Assembly (NCBI GenBank): GCA_028288485.1
Contig: JAQBNO010000021.1
Location: 1 to 64,000 of the forward strand
From: Segetibacter sp.
GTDB taxonomy: Bacteria > Bacteroidota > Bacteroidia > Chitinophagales > Chitinophagaceae
DNA: 64,000 nucleotides
Direction: 5' to 3'
A program made the translations under genes and the position numbers. Position 1 is the first letter of the stretch. Each line of letters opens with the position of its first letter. The notes beneath the pieces were generated by a model that ran no database searches, was not told the origin of the DNA, and saw only the letters and a list, made by a program, of their open reading frames with translations. Below, piece after piece: positions 20,758 to 30,447 of the stretch.

Positions 20758-22752
20758 TTAAATTTTAATTATATAAACCTTTTTAGCCCGTATTGTAGCT
20801 TTAGGCATAGGCCTTTCTATAGCGGGTACTGGTGTCTCATAAGTCAATTCAGTGTCGTCGTCTGCGGGCTTCGCCTCTGTCTTTTTTTGTTTAGCCTTAG
20901 GGCAAAGGCAATTATTGACTAAGGGAGCGGGAGCACCTATTAAACGCGGTTTTTCGTGGTATTCATAAGAAAAACTCCCGCTTCTTTCAGCTCTGGCCGG
21001 ATCGCTTACCCCGGGAACGTTAAAATTCAGGTTGAAATCAGCGTTTACCTGGTTTAAAGAATTATATTGAAGTTTAACTTCCTCTATCTCCTTTTGAATT
21101 TGCCGGGCTAATAATTTCAATTCCTTCTTTAAGTCTATGTTTTTCCCTGTAATTTCTTCAACTACATTTTCATTCTTTATATTTCTCACTTCGTTGCGGA
21201 AAGAAAACGTCAGGTTAGCGGCTCCTATCTGTAATTTTAATTCTTTTATTTGTTGCAAGGCAGTTTCCATTTCATCCCTTACCTGTTCCTCTCTAACGGT
21301 TGATTCTTTTTTTTCATTTACGGCAACTTCTGCAAGCCTCGCTAAATGTTTTTGTAGTATTGCCTGGTTTTTCTTTGAAAGTAGAGTAATAGGTCTTGCC
21401 AATTCAATTGCCCGGCTTAAAGGGTAGTCAATGTCTTTCTGCTCCACATCTGGTGCTTCTCTATAAGATACATCTGCATCAATGATAGGTCGTACAGGTA
21501 TTAGACCAGTTTTCTCACCTGTTTTTTTCAATATAGGCGGTTCTACATTCCTGTTGGTAGTTCTCTCCAGTACGATTGCAGCGCCAGTTTTGGTTTCAGC
21601 CCTTTGTATTACTACAGCGTTTCCAGGCTTAATAAGAAAATAGACAGGATTAAATAAGGGGTTTTCAATTTTTGCTGCAAGGGGTTGAATTGCTTGCAAA
21701 GCATGTATTGAAGTTGAAGCAGAATTATTAATTTTTTTCGCAGGCGACAAATAAGCAAGTGAACTAAAAACTGTTGTCATAACTATAAGCGCCATTAGCT
21801 GGTGCTTGTAATAAAAAAAGCTTTTGTCCTTTTTTTCGATCATCCGTTTTATTCTTAATAACAATACTTGCTTATCCTCTGTTGCTTTCAACGCTAATAC
21901 AACCTTGGAAGAAGCCTGGCATGTTGCAATTTGAAGAAGCGCTGTTGCATATGAAGCAGCATTATATTCATACTGCAAAACCCAGTCGTCGCAACAGTTT
22001 TCTCTTTCCCTTTTTATATGTCCACTTATTAATTGCATAAAAGGATTGAAAAACAAGATGGCTTCGATTAATGTAAGGAAAAGATTAGTGATGTAATCAA
22101 AACGTTTGATGTGAGCAAGTTCATGAAGAATGACTGCTTCCATTTGCTCAGTATTCAAATGATTTATACTGGCTAAAGGAATTAAAATGACCGGTTTAAA
22201 AAATCCGATAGTTAAAGGCGTTTTGACTATCTCTGAAATGAAAATAAAAACGTTGCGCTTTATACCTAATTGAAGCGACAATTGCTGTACAAACAAGCGC
22301 CAGTTAACTTCTATTTTTTGTAGTCCTCTGGTTTTTACCGCCTGCGTATAACGATATGCCTGCAACCATTTGAGAGATAAAAATAAAAGCAAAGCCAGGT
22401 AAGCGATAGATAAGTATGGAAGTAACTTTTCAGTTTGCAACACCCATAATAAAAGGTTGGAATTTGTAACAGCCTGACTGCTGCTAACCTCCAAAGAGCC
22501 GGGCGTTTGAGGGTACAAATAAGAGTTGCCAATTTGTGAAAACTCATGGTAGAAAAAAAGAAATGTTCCTGAGAACCAGGTAAACCCTGCGATTTGCAAA
22601 AACAACCCCGATACATACTTTTGGTGAGCCGGTAATTTGCAAAGAGAATGTATAATAACGTACACCAGCCATAGAAGTGCGTACTGCCACAGACTATTAA
22701 TTATTGCATAGCCCAAAGCCTGCAAAAAAGGGGAGTGGGTTACCTGTTCCAT
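20758..22752 (-). CDS. M56 family BlaR1-like membrane metallopeptidase with non-PBP C-terminal region
   Basis: Multi-TM N-terminus; AVILHELAHIKRFDYITNL (HExxH); ERENCCDDWVL; partner BlaI gene upstream. Confidence 0.9.
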   Translation of the reverse strand: MEQVTHSPFLQALGYAIINSLWQYALLWLVYVIIHSLCKLPAHQKYVSGLFLQIAGFTWFSGTFLFFYHEFSQIGNSYLYPQTPGSLEVSSSQAVTNSNLLLWVLQTEKLLPYLSIAYLALLLFLSLKWLQAYRYTQAVKTRGLQKIEVNWRLFVQQLSLQLGIKRNVFIFISEIVKTPLTIGFFKPVILIPLASINHLNTEQMEAVILHELAHIKRFDYITNLFLTLIEAILFFNPFMQLISGHIKRERENCCDDWVLQYEYNAASYATALLQIATCQASSKVVLALKATEDKQVLLLRIKRMIEKKDKSFFYYKHQLMALIVMTTVFSSLAYLSPAKKINNSASTSIHALQAIQPLAAKIENPLFNPVYFLIKPGNAVVIQRAETKTGAAIVLERTTNRNVEPPILKKTGEKTGLIPVRPIIDADVSYREAPDVEQKDIDYPLSRAIELARPITLLSKKNQAILQKHLARLAEVAVNEKKESTVREEQVRDEMETALQQIKELKLQIGAANLTFSFRNEVRNIKNENVVEEITGKNIDLKKELKLLARQIQKEIEEVKLQYNSLNQVNADFNLNFNVPGVSDPARAERSGSFSYEYHEKPRLIGAPAPLVNNCLCPKAKQKKTEAKPADDDTELTYETPVPAIERPMPKATIRAKKVYIIKI

Positions 22753-22755
22753 ACA

Positions 22756-23154
22756 TTATTGGTTTTTCAAATTGTTTAGAAGTTGTTGAATTTCCTCTAA
22801 CTCTTCTTTACTGGGCGATTGGCTACCTAAAGCCTGCATTACTAGCTGCGATGAAGAACCCCCAAAAAGGCTGTTTATCATTTTTCCGACAAATTGGCTT
22901 TGCGTTTTTTCTTTGCTTACGTTAGCCTGGTAGATGTGAGTCTTAGCAGAATCGTCTCTTAAAACTAATCCCTTTTCAAACATGATCTGCATCAGCTTTA
23001 GGGTAGTTGTATAACCGGCCTCTTTTGATTGAAGTATAATTTCGTGAACTTCTCTTACAGTTGCCTTTTCTTTTTCCCACAAAACCTGTAGAATTTCTAA
23101 TTCTCCTTCGGTTGGTTTAATCTGTTTTGTCATATACGAGTAATTTCGTACCAA
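22756..23154 (-). CDS. BlaI/MecI/CopY family transcriptional regulator
   Basis: PTEGELEILQVLWEKEKATVREVHEIILQSKEAGYTTTLKLMQIMFEKGLV. Confidence 0.95.
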   Translation of the reverse strand: MVRNYSYMTKQIKPTEGELEILQVLWEKEKATVREVHEIILQSKEAGYTTTLKLMQIMFEKGLVLRDDSAKTHIYQANVSKEKTQSQFVGKMINSLFGGSSSQLVMQALGSQSPSKEELEEIQQLLNNLKNQ

Positions 23155-23298
23155 TGATAAAAAGAATTCCTTTAAATTAACTGCTTGTTAAAGGTTTTGT
23201 ATCAAAATTAACAGTTTGAATTATTGTAGAAGAAAAGGAAGGACGAACAGTTGGAAAAACGTATGAGCGGTAGTAAAAAGCTGAATAAAGAAAATAAA

Positions 23299-23351
23299 GT
23301 ACAAGTGAGTGACACAACGATGTGAAATTGATGTTCGCAGGTTGGCCACCA
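23299..23351 (-). repeat. Dispersed intergenic repeat, class A copy
   Basis: Minus strand: GGTGGCC box, 28 nt, CATCGTTGTGTCACTCACTTGTAC. Confidence 0.88.
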
Positions 23352-23394
23352 AAAATAAAAAAATTTAAAACGGTTACTCTACTATTAGTGGAAA

Positions 23395-23793
23395 TCAGTT
23401 AGTTTTTGTTTCCTGGCCAGGCTTTTCGATAATTGAACCCTTGTTATTAAGGTGCATGATGAAATAACTGATAAAACAAATAAACAAAAGAATAAGAAGG
23501 GTAAGTATTACCCACTGAAAATCTTTTATTTTTCCTTTTTCAAGCCGGTGCTTTTTACTGTGAAGTTGCTGGTGAAGCTTTTGATTTAACTGGCTTACGT
23601 GCTTTTTTACTCGTTCAGGATTGTTTATTTGTTGTAGTCCGTCAATGGCATCGCTTTCAAAAGAATTATTGGTGATTTTTTCTTCAATCACTGCTTTCTC
23701 CTCTTCCGGAGTATTGTCGTCCAGGTATTTTAGCAGTTCCTCATCACTAACCTGCTGACCATTATCCGATAATATTTCTTTCCAGTCAGCCAT
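23395..23793 (-). CDS. Putative anti-sigma factor-like single-TM protein
   Basis: Overlaps the sigma factor gene by 8 nt; N-terminal DEELLKYLDDNTPEEEKAVIEEKI and a TM helix WVILTLLILLFICFISYFIM. Confidence 0.6.
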   Translation of the reverse strand: MADWKEILSDNGQQVSDEELLKYLDDNTPEEEKAVIEEKITNNSFESDAIDGLQQINNPERVKKHVSQLNQKLHQQLHSKKHRLEKGKIKDFQWVILTLLILLFICFISYFIMHLNNKGSIIEKPGQETKTN

Positions 23794-24361
23794 GTACTTT
23801 CTTCATTTTTTTCTCAACAATTAACTTAAGGTTTCGTTTGCCGTTTTGTATATAGCTCTTTACCTGTAACAGACTATATCCTGTGGTAGCGGTAATTTCG
23901 TGGTAGGTCCTTTTTTGCAAATAAAATAAAGTTACACATATTTTTTGCTCCTCACTTAATTCGTCAAGGCCTTCCTCAACTAACGACAGAGTTCTGTCTT
24001 TTTCAAGAAGATCAGATTTTGAAGTTGCTTCTTCACCTGATGACACGTTATCTGTTAGTTCTACGGGTATACGTCCCTGCCGCTCCCTGATTTTCATCAG
24101 GCAAAGGTTCTTGGCGATCATGTATAACCAGCTTTTAAAATATTCAACTTTGTATTTCGGTAATTCAGTAACTACCTTCAAAAAGATTTGCTGAACTGCA
24201 TCTTTCGCATCTTCTTCGTCCTTGAGGTATTTAAGACAAACACCAAATAGTAACATGGTATAACGTTCAAGCAAAATACCCAGCCATTGGTTATTTCCAT
24301 TGCTGTAATATTTATTCAGCAGTTCCTTATCTTCGATATGTGCCGATGCATTTTTAACCAC
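23786..24361 (-). CDS. ECF-type RNA polymerase sigma factor
   Basis: DEEDAKDAVQQIFLKVVTELPKYKVEYFKSWLYMIAKNLCLMKIR; C-terminal region 4 HTH. Confidence 0.93.
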   Translation of the reverse strand: MVKNASAHIEDKELLNKYYSNGNNQWLGILLERYTMLLFGVCLKYLKDEEDAKDAVQQIFLKVVTELPKYKVEYFKSWLYMIAKNLCLMKIRERQGRIPVELTDNVSSGEEATSKSDLLEKDRTLSLVEEGLDELSEEQKICVTLFYLQKRTYHEITATTGYSLLQVKSYIQNGKRNLKLIVEKKMKKVHG

Positions 24362-24433
24362 GCTTCAATGTAGATAATTTTTTAAGTAGGATGCTGCATT
24401 GATAATATTCCATAACGTTATTAACTTTTTTAT

Positions 24434-25201
24434 ATGGCTTTTTTGATTTGTATGGTTCCCGTTTGTCCTGTTCGTGCAGACGCTTCGCATAGGAGTGAAC
24501 AAACAACTCAATTATTATTTGGTGAGCTTTGTGAGTTACTGGAAAGAGCAAAAGATTTTGTAAAGATTAGAGTGGTATATGACAATTACGAAGGATGGTG
24601 CCAGGCAACACAATTGGAGGAATTTGGTGAAGTCGAAAAAGAGCATCAGTACGAAAAGCTGGCGGGGGAGTGGGTGAACAAGATCTATATCAACCAGCAA
24701 CCTATGAATGTTCCTTTTGGCAGCTCACTTACCTTTTTTAACAGTGATGGTTTTATAGGCCAGTATAAGCCAGAATTTAATGGAAGTGTAGTTGAGCCGC
24801 AACAAAATACCTTTACTGCAGAATTGATTAAAAGTTTTTCCGGCACTTTTATAAACACTCCTTATTTGTGGGGAGGGCGGTCGGTTTTCGGAATCGATTG
24901 CAGCGGGTTTAGCCAGCTTATTTTCAAATGCTTCAACATACCGTTATTAAGAGATGCTTACCAGCAGGCAACGCAGGGAGACGCGGTTGGTTTTTTACAA
25001 GAGGTAAAATGTGGCGACCTTGCTTTTTTCGACAATGAAGCAGGAAGAATAACACACGTTGGAATCCTTCTTGATGCAAATACCATCATTCATGCGTCAG
25101 GAAAAGTAAGAATAGATAAAATGGATAACCTTGGAATTGTCAACAGTGGTTCAGGTAAGCGGACACATAACCTCAGGGTAATAAAGAGGATGACGGATTG
25201 A
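24434..25201 (+). CDS. C40 family peptidase (NlpC/P60 with SH3-like N-terminus)
   Basis: TPYLWGGRSVFGIDCSGFSQLIFK...GDLAFFDNEAGRITHVGILLDANTIIHASG. Confidence 0.92.
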   Translation: MAFLICMVPVCPVRADASHRSEQTTQLLFGELCELLERAKDFVKIRVVYDNYEGWCQATQLEEFGEVEKEHQYEKLAGEWVNKIYINQQPMNVPFGSSLTFFNSDGFIGQYKPEFNGSVVEPQQNTFTAELIKSFSGTFINTPYLWGGRSVFGIDCSGFSQLIFKCFNIPLLRDAYQQATQGDAVGFLQEVKCGDLAFFDNEAGRITHVGILLDANTIIHASGKVRIDKMDNLGIVNSGSGKRTHNLRVIKRMTD

Positions 25202-25316
25202 GTTGGCGGGATACAAGTTAGGGTTGCCGGTTACAAGCCAAGGTGTAACTTAAGTGCTTAGTTGCCAACCGAGCAGCAATAAAAATTGAGCAAGGATCGT
25301 GCTTTAGTAGAATTTT

Positions 25317-25354
25317 AGTACCCACTTTATCACTCCCGTTAAACATGTTGCCCG
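25317..25354 (+). repeat. Degenerate copy of the dispersed repeat
   Basis: AGTACCC box, 27 nt, CATGTTGCCCG; upstream CACTCCCGTTAAA resembles the copy at 44975-45027. Confidence 0.4.
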
Positions 25355-25374
25355 TTTAAATGGGGGGCCGGCCA

Positions 25375-25391
25375 GCGTCGCATTTCGTGCG
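25375..25391 (+). repeat. Dispersed repeat, partial class C copy
   Basis: GCGTCGCATTTCGTGCG. Confidence 0.6.
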
Positions 25392-25434
25392 TAGGCAGAA
25401 ATACTATTTAGCGGGTTTTCTTTTATCAAAAAGA

Positions 25435-25471
25435 AGATTTTCTTGTACTAAATTATAGTACAAGAAAATCT
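25435..25471. terminator. Perfect 16-bp hairpin, candidate terminator for the convergent pair
   Basis: AGATTTTCTTGTACTA-AATTA-TAGTACAAGAAAATCT. Confidence 0.6.
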
Positions 25472-25505
25472 AATTATTGTAAAACAAGACAAAGTTGTTG
25501 TTTAA

Positions 25506-26054
25506 CTATTTGAAATGCTCTTTATAAGCATCCATAGCTTCCTGGATAATTTTAAGCGCAACACTTTTATCCTGAAACTCTTCTACTTTTACTGATTTAT
25601 TTTCCAGCGTCTTATACTCTTCAAAAAAGTGGCGAAGTTCACTAAAGAAGTGCTTCGGAAGTTCTTCGATGTTATTGATGTAATTAATAGACGGATCGTG
25701 TGCAGCAACTGCAATAATTTTATCATCGGCATCACCGCCATCAATCATTTGCATTACACCAATAACCTTAGCGGTAACAAGGCACATGGGCACAATGCTG
25801 ATACTTGATAAGACAAGAATATCTAATGGATCTTTATCATCTCCATAGGTTTGAGGAATAAATCCGTAGTTGGAAGGATAATAGAAAGATGAATATATGA
25901 CCCTGTCTAATTTCAAAAGTCCGCTGGGCTTATCGATCTCATATTTTGCCCGCGATCCCTGCGGAATTTCAATAACTGCATTTACAGTTCTTGGTGCCTG
26001 TTCCCCGGCTTCTACTCCATGCCACGGATGTAAAACGTTTATTAATTTTTCCAT
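25506..26054 (-). CDS. ppa: Inorganic pyrophosphatase
   Basis: [56 protein letters not shown]. Confidence 0.96.
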   Translation of the reverse strand: MEKLINVLHPWHGVEAGEQAPRTVNAVIEIPQGSRAKYEIDKPSGLLKLDRVIYSSFYYPSNYGFIPQTYGDDKDPLDILVLSSISIVPMCLVTAKVIGVMQMIDGGDADDKIIAVAAHDPSINYINNIEELPKHFFSELRHFFEEYKTLENKSVKVEEFQDKSVALKIIQEAMDAYKEHFK

Positions 26055-26300
26055 ATTTGTATTTAGAAATGCTTAAATTTCGATCAGAAATAACCAGTAA
26101 TGCAGGCATCTTCCCATTCCCGCTGCAAAAAGTTAATTTGGCTGCAATATTACGATTTTACTGCTGCAACTACACTATAAAAAGTAAAAGTGGAAAAGCT
26201 GCTAATAGTTCTAATACCCAAACATAGAATTAGTTGCACGTTGCTAAGAACTTTGCGGTTGCAAAAGAGCTACTAAAGATATTGGGCAACTTACATGAAC

Positions 26301-26708
26301 TCACAGGTTACCTGAAAAAGTGTATTTAAAATCTACCAGCCAGTCTCCTTTGTATTTTACCACTTTTAATTTTTGAGGTATTTTTCGATAGGAATTACTA
26401 AAGTTAATAATGGTAACACTATCAGCTATTACATCGGTAACTTCGGTGATTACTATAGAAGCCTTACTGAAAGACGTCTTTTCCTGTTCGCTATACTTAT
26501 TAAATGTTTGAATAGATTTACTAAGCCAAAACTGATTGTCTTCGTCCTGTAACATGTACCTGTTTGCCGTTGAAAATTTTCCTTTTAACGATTGCTGAAT
26601 AAATTCTCTTCCGGCATCTAATGCATTTTCAGGTTTGTGGTAGTCGTCATCTTCATTCTTGCAGGAGAACAAGAACAGACAGGCCATAATAAATAAGTAA
26701 TATTTCAT
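26301..26708 (-). CDS. Lipoprotein, DUF4878/NTF2-like
   Basis: Lipobox LFLFSC; PENALDAGREFIQQSLKGKFSTANRYML...KVVKYKGDWLVDFKY. Confidence 0.65.
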   Translation of the reverse strand: MKYYLFIMACLFLFSCKNEDDDYHKPENALDAGREFIQQSLKGKFSTANRYMLQDEDNQFWLSKSIQTFNKYSEQEKTSFSKASIVITEVTDVIADSVTIINFSNSYRKIPQKLKVVKYKGDWLVDFKYTFSGNL

Positions 26709-26778
26709 TAACCGTTGTGTTGGGCGCTAAAGGTAATAATAAAAAGTTTTGGTTACCAAGAGAGCCGGTTGTAAATGA

Positions 26779-26807
26779 AAAGAGGCGGCAAAATTTGCCG
26801 CCTCTTT
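26779..26807. terminator. Rho-independent terminator
   Basis: AAAGAGGCGGCAAAATTTGCCGCCTCTTT. Confidence 0.8.
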
Positions 26808-26827
26808 AATAGTTACCATTTACTTTA

Positions 26828-27913
26828 TTAATGCCTGGTATTTACCTGGAATCCCTGGACTTGTTCTTTTTCTTTTTCACGATCATATGCTTTAATGATT
26901 GCTTTTACAAGCTTATGGCGAACAACATCTTCTTCATCAAGTTCTATGTGAGCAATACCATCAATATTCTTTAAGATACGCGACGCTTTTTCCAGCCCGC
27001 TTCTTTGATTTTTCGGCAAGTCTACCTGGGTAGGGTCTCCGGTAATAATCGCTTTTGCGTTGGCTCCAATTCTTGTAAGAAACATTTTCAACTGCAGGTC
27101 ATTGGTATTCTGAGCTTCGTCCAGGATGATAAACGCATTATCCAAAGTACGTCCGCGCATGTAAGCAAGCGGGGCAATTTCGATAGTACGGGTGCTCATA
27201 TAATAGCCTAATTTATCCGCAGGGATCATATCATCTAAAGCATCGTACAAGGGGCGTAAGTAAGGGTCAATCTTCTCTTTAAGGTCGCCCGGAAGAAAAC
27301 CCAGGTTTTCACCTGCCTCAACTGCCGGACGGGTTAAAATGATTTTTTTAACCACTTTATTCTTTAACGCTCTTACTGCCAATGCTACGGCTGTGTATGT
27401 TTTACCCGTTCCTGCGGGTCCGATTGCAAAAAGGATATCATTTCTGTCGCCAGCCTGTACCATTTTTTTCTGGTTCGCTGTTCTTGCCCTTACCGTTTTC
27501 CCGTTAGGACCGAAAACGAGAATATCATTAGGATTCCGGTCTACAAAGTTGTCGATTACTTCGGCATCGTCTCCACCCAGGATCTGTTCAAAATAATTTT
27601 CGGTGAGGTGCCCGTTTCTTTCAAGATATTGAAGGATGAGATCAATTTTTTCTTTTGCTGTTTCGATCTGTTCCGGGGCTCCACTTAATTTTATTTGTGT
27701 GCCACGACTTAATATTTTTAGCAAAGGAAACTTCTTTTTCAGCAGATCCAGTTTACCATTGTTTACACCAAAAAATTCAATGGGATTAACTGTTTCGAGG
27801 TTGATAATAGTGTCTGTCAAATTATAGGTTTTATTTGTTAATTGCACTGATGTTTCCGCGAAACCTTCAGCACCGGTTTTTCTTATAACCAAATATAACT
27901 GATCACCCGTCAA
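26828..27913 (-). CDS. phoH: PhoH family protein
   Basis: FAIGPAGTGKTYTAVALAVRALKNKVVKKIILTRPAVEAGENLGFLPGDLKEKIDPYLRPLYDAL; IILDEAQNT. Confidence 0.96.
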   Translation of the reverse strand: MTGDQLYLVIRKTGAEGFAETSVQLTNKTYNLTDTIINLETVNPIEFFGVNNGKLDLLKKKFPLLKILSRGTQIKLSGAPEQIETAKEKIDLILQYLERNGHLTENYFEQILGGDDAEVIDNFVDRNPNDILVFGPNGKTVRARTANQKKMVQAGDRNDILFAIGPAGTGKTYTAVALAVRALKNKVVKKIILTRPAVEAGENLGFLPGDLKEKIDPYLRPLYDALDDMIPADKLGYYMSTRTIEIAPLAYMRGRTLDNAFIILDEAQNTNDLQLKMFLTRIGANAKAIITGDPTQVDLPKNQRSGLEKASRILKNIDGIAHIELDEEDVVRHKLVKAIIKAYDREKEKEQVQGFQVNTRH

Positions 27914-28449
27914 ATTTCATACTACATTATGCACATGTTGTGAATTACTTGTGAAATCTATACACCAGTATTTTCATCGGCTTAATAAGACTTTTTATTA
28001 TGCATAACTCTCCCTTTTATCCGCATTTATTTGTCCTTTTGTCACCAGCCTAACCACGGGTAATCAAAGTGACACGACAGAAATTACCAACGTTTGAAAC
28101 GATTTTTTTATTGGGTTAACTGAAATAAAAGGCGAAAAAGTGCGTGTAGCTTCTTCAGATGAAGCAATGGGAACGTAAAGTTCTTCTTGCACGAAGTAAA
28201 GTCCGTATCAAGAATTTCATACCAGGAAAGATTTATTTGAAAATCACAACGCCAAGATTGCAGATAAAAAACGAGGAATATTATAGTCAGAATTTCTTTA
28301 GTCTATAGGATTCTTTCTATATGTTTTTTAAATTTATTCTCTATCTCCTAATCTTCTATGATTATACAAACGCGGTTAAAACCATGATGAGCGGTTTGTA
28401 ATAATTTTTGTACAGAAGTACTTTCGCATTAATTTATAAAACACAGAGA

Positions 28450-29265
28450 ATGAAAAAATTAACCATTGTAACAGCCATGTTGGGTATGGGTATCCTCATT
28501 CACAGCAATTCATCTGCCCAGGGTTTGCTTAAGAAGATAAAAGATAAAGCATCCGACGTCGCCAGCAAGGCAATTGACAAAAAAATAGACAATGCTATCG
28601 GAATTGGCGGCTCTTCCGAAAGCACAACTTCAACATCAAATTCATCATCCGCCAACACTTCTGCCAGCCGAAGCGGAAGACCCTCAAATAAAGTAGGAGA
28701 GGGTTTAAAAAATACCACACCGCCCGACGTAAATCAGCAAATAACTGAAGCAGAAACTGCACAGGCGGCCGGAAACCTGAGTGAAGCACGGTATTCCATT
28801 CAGCAGGCACTTTTAGGAATTGAATTACAACTGGGAAAAGAAATTTTAAAGAAATTGCCCGCCAGCGTTAATGAGCTGCAAAAGGATACGCTTGAAGACA
28901 GGGTTACCAGTACGCAATGGGGCTGGGCTAACCTGACTATTCAACGTGTTTACAGGAAAGATGATAAACAGTTGACAATTCTTGTAGGAAATAATTCAAT
29001 GTATGCAGGATTTATGGACATCCTTTTCGCCGGAAACTACACGCAGTCAAACGGGGAAACACAAGATTTCAAACAAATAAAAGTTAAGGGTAATAAAGCT
29101 GTTATCAAATTCAGTCAAAATGAAGGCTATACCGTTCTTGTTCAATTGGGGCAGGCAGGCATGCTCACTTTCGAGGGCATTAACTTCACTACCGAACAGG
29201 ATATGATGAATGCCGTTAACACCTTCGACATCGATGGGATTAAAAAAATGCTTGGAGAAAAATAA
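28450..29265 (+). CDS. Hypothetical exported protein, paralog of 29291..29887
   Basis: Signal peptide at M15 of the track ORF (MKKLTIVTAMLGMGILIHSNSSAQ); shared domain SEARYSIQQALLGIELQLGKEILKKLPASVNELQ. Confidence 0.75.
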   Translation: MKKLTIVTAMLGMGILIHSNSSAQGLLKKIKDKASDVASKAIDKKIDNAIGIGGSSESTTSTSNSSSANTSASRSGRPSNKVGEGLKNTTPPDVNQQITEAETAQAAGNLSEARYSIQQALLGIELQLGKEILKKLPASVNELQKDTLEDRVTSTQWGWANLTIQRVYRKDDKQLTILVGNNSMYAGFMDILFAGNYTQSNGETQDFKQIKVKGNKAVIKFSQNEGYTVLVQLGQAGMLTFEGINFTTEQDMMNAVNTFDIDGIKKMLGEK

Positions 29266-29290
29266 ATACTAACCCACTAATGCTTATAAA

Positions 29291-29887
29291 ATGAAAAAAT
29301 TATTGGTACTTTCCATAGTTCTTATTGCAGCTACCGCGTTAAACGCACAGGATTTTAAAAAAGACGTTGCCGCCGCCAAAACATCGTACAATGCAGGTAA
29401 GCTTGAAGATGCACATTTTGCTTTACAACAAACTCTACAGGCGCTCGATATTACAATCGGAAAAGAAGTGTTGAAATTACTGCCTTCGAAAATGGATACG
29501 TTACAGTTGAACGCTAAAGATGATAATGTAACAGGTAATGTAAGTTTTGTTGGTGCCACCATTCACCGCAGTTATGGCGCCGGAACAAAAAAGGCATCCA
29601 TAGAAATTGTAAACAATTCACCAATGCTCGCTACTTTAAACGCATTTATGACTTCACCGCTTCTTGCGGGTTTAGGGAACGATGGCAAAAGTAAAGTTCT
29701 AAAAATACAAGGGTATAAATCAAGACTTACCAAAGAAGATAATGGTGACGCGGCACAGACTTATAAGCTTGAAATACCTTTTAGTAATGCTTTAATTACT
29801 TTAAATGTAAATAACACCTCCGAAACAGAGATCGTTGCTTTGGCTAATTCCATTCCCTTGGAACAAATTGCCAGGCTGATACAATAG
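29291..29887 (+). CDS. Hypothetical exported protein, paralog of 28450..29265
   Basis: Signal peptide MKKLLVLSIVLIAATALNAQ; LEDAHFALQQTLQALDITIGKEVLKLLPSKMDTLQ. Confidence 0.78.
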   Translation: MKKLLVLSIVLIAATALNAQDFKKDVAAAKTSYNAGKLEDAHFALQQTLQALDITIGKEVLKLLPSKMDTLQLNAKDDNVTGNVSFVGATIHRSYGAGTKKASIEIVNNSPMLATLNAFMTSPLLAGLGNDGKSKVLKIQGYKSRLTKEDNGDAAQTYKLEIPFSNALITLNVNNTSETEIVALANSIPLEQIARLIQ

Positions 29888-29906
29888 TTGAACCTTTTTA
29901 ATTTGC

Positions 29907-29947
29907 GCCGCAGTAAATACAAACAAGTACTGCGGCTTTTTTTTTTA
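29907..29947 (+). terminator. Rho-independent terminator
   Basis: GCCGCAGTA...TACTGCGGC followed by a run of about 10 T. Confidence 0.9.
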
Positions 29948-29978
29948 TAAAACTGTATGTTTCCCGTTTTATTTTTTT

Positions 29979-30032
29979 TGACACCTGCAGTTGTATTTCA
30001 AGGACACATCGTTGCGTCGCATTACGTTTATC
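29979..30032 (+). repeat. Dispersed intergenic repeat, class C copy
   Basis: T-run, TGACACC box, 28 nt, CATCGTTGCGTCGCATTACGTTTATC. Confidence 0.8.
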
Positions 30033-30372
30033 GGCAGAAATTCTGTTGAACTTTTTTCGGGTTTTATTAAATATTAGCCTTGTTTTTGTCAAAAAACTGC
30101 AACGATAAATAGGGCCAGGTTAAAACTTCCAAAAGAGGGGAGGTTAGGTTTACCTCTGTTGTGGTCTTATTATTTTTGTTAAATTTAATTAATCGCTTTA
30201 CTGTTAAAGATCTGATAACGGAAAGGAGCAAACGCAGAACTTCTTTTATCTTCTTGCCGCCCCTGGGTACTATTCCTTTGCGTCTTTTGCGTGATTTTCC
30301 ATAAAAAATTGAAAGGATTTTTGAAGTTGTAAGCCGTTTGCAATAAAGGCTAAAGATGCACAAAGCGTTGCG

Positions 30373-30425
30373 GATGAACGAAATGCGACGCAAGGATGAT
30401 CCTTAGAAGTCTGAAGCCGGTGTCA
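30373..30425 (-). repeat. Dispersed intergenic repeat, class C copy
   Basis: Minus strand: TGACACC box, 27 nt, CATCCTTGCGTCGCATTTCGTTCATC. Confidence 0.85.
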
Positions 30426-30447
30426 CAAATTCGAATGAAAAGCAATC

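Noticed and set aside
30067-30393. Track ORF 30067..30393 (MRRISFIRNALCI...)
   Set aside because: Starts inside the antisense of a class C repeat and lies in a convergent gap; treated as non-coding.
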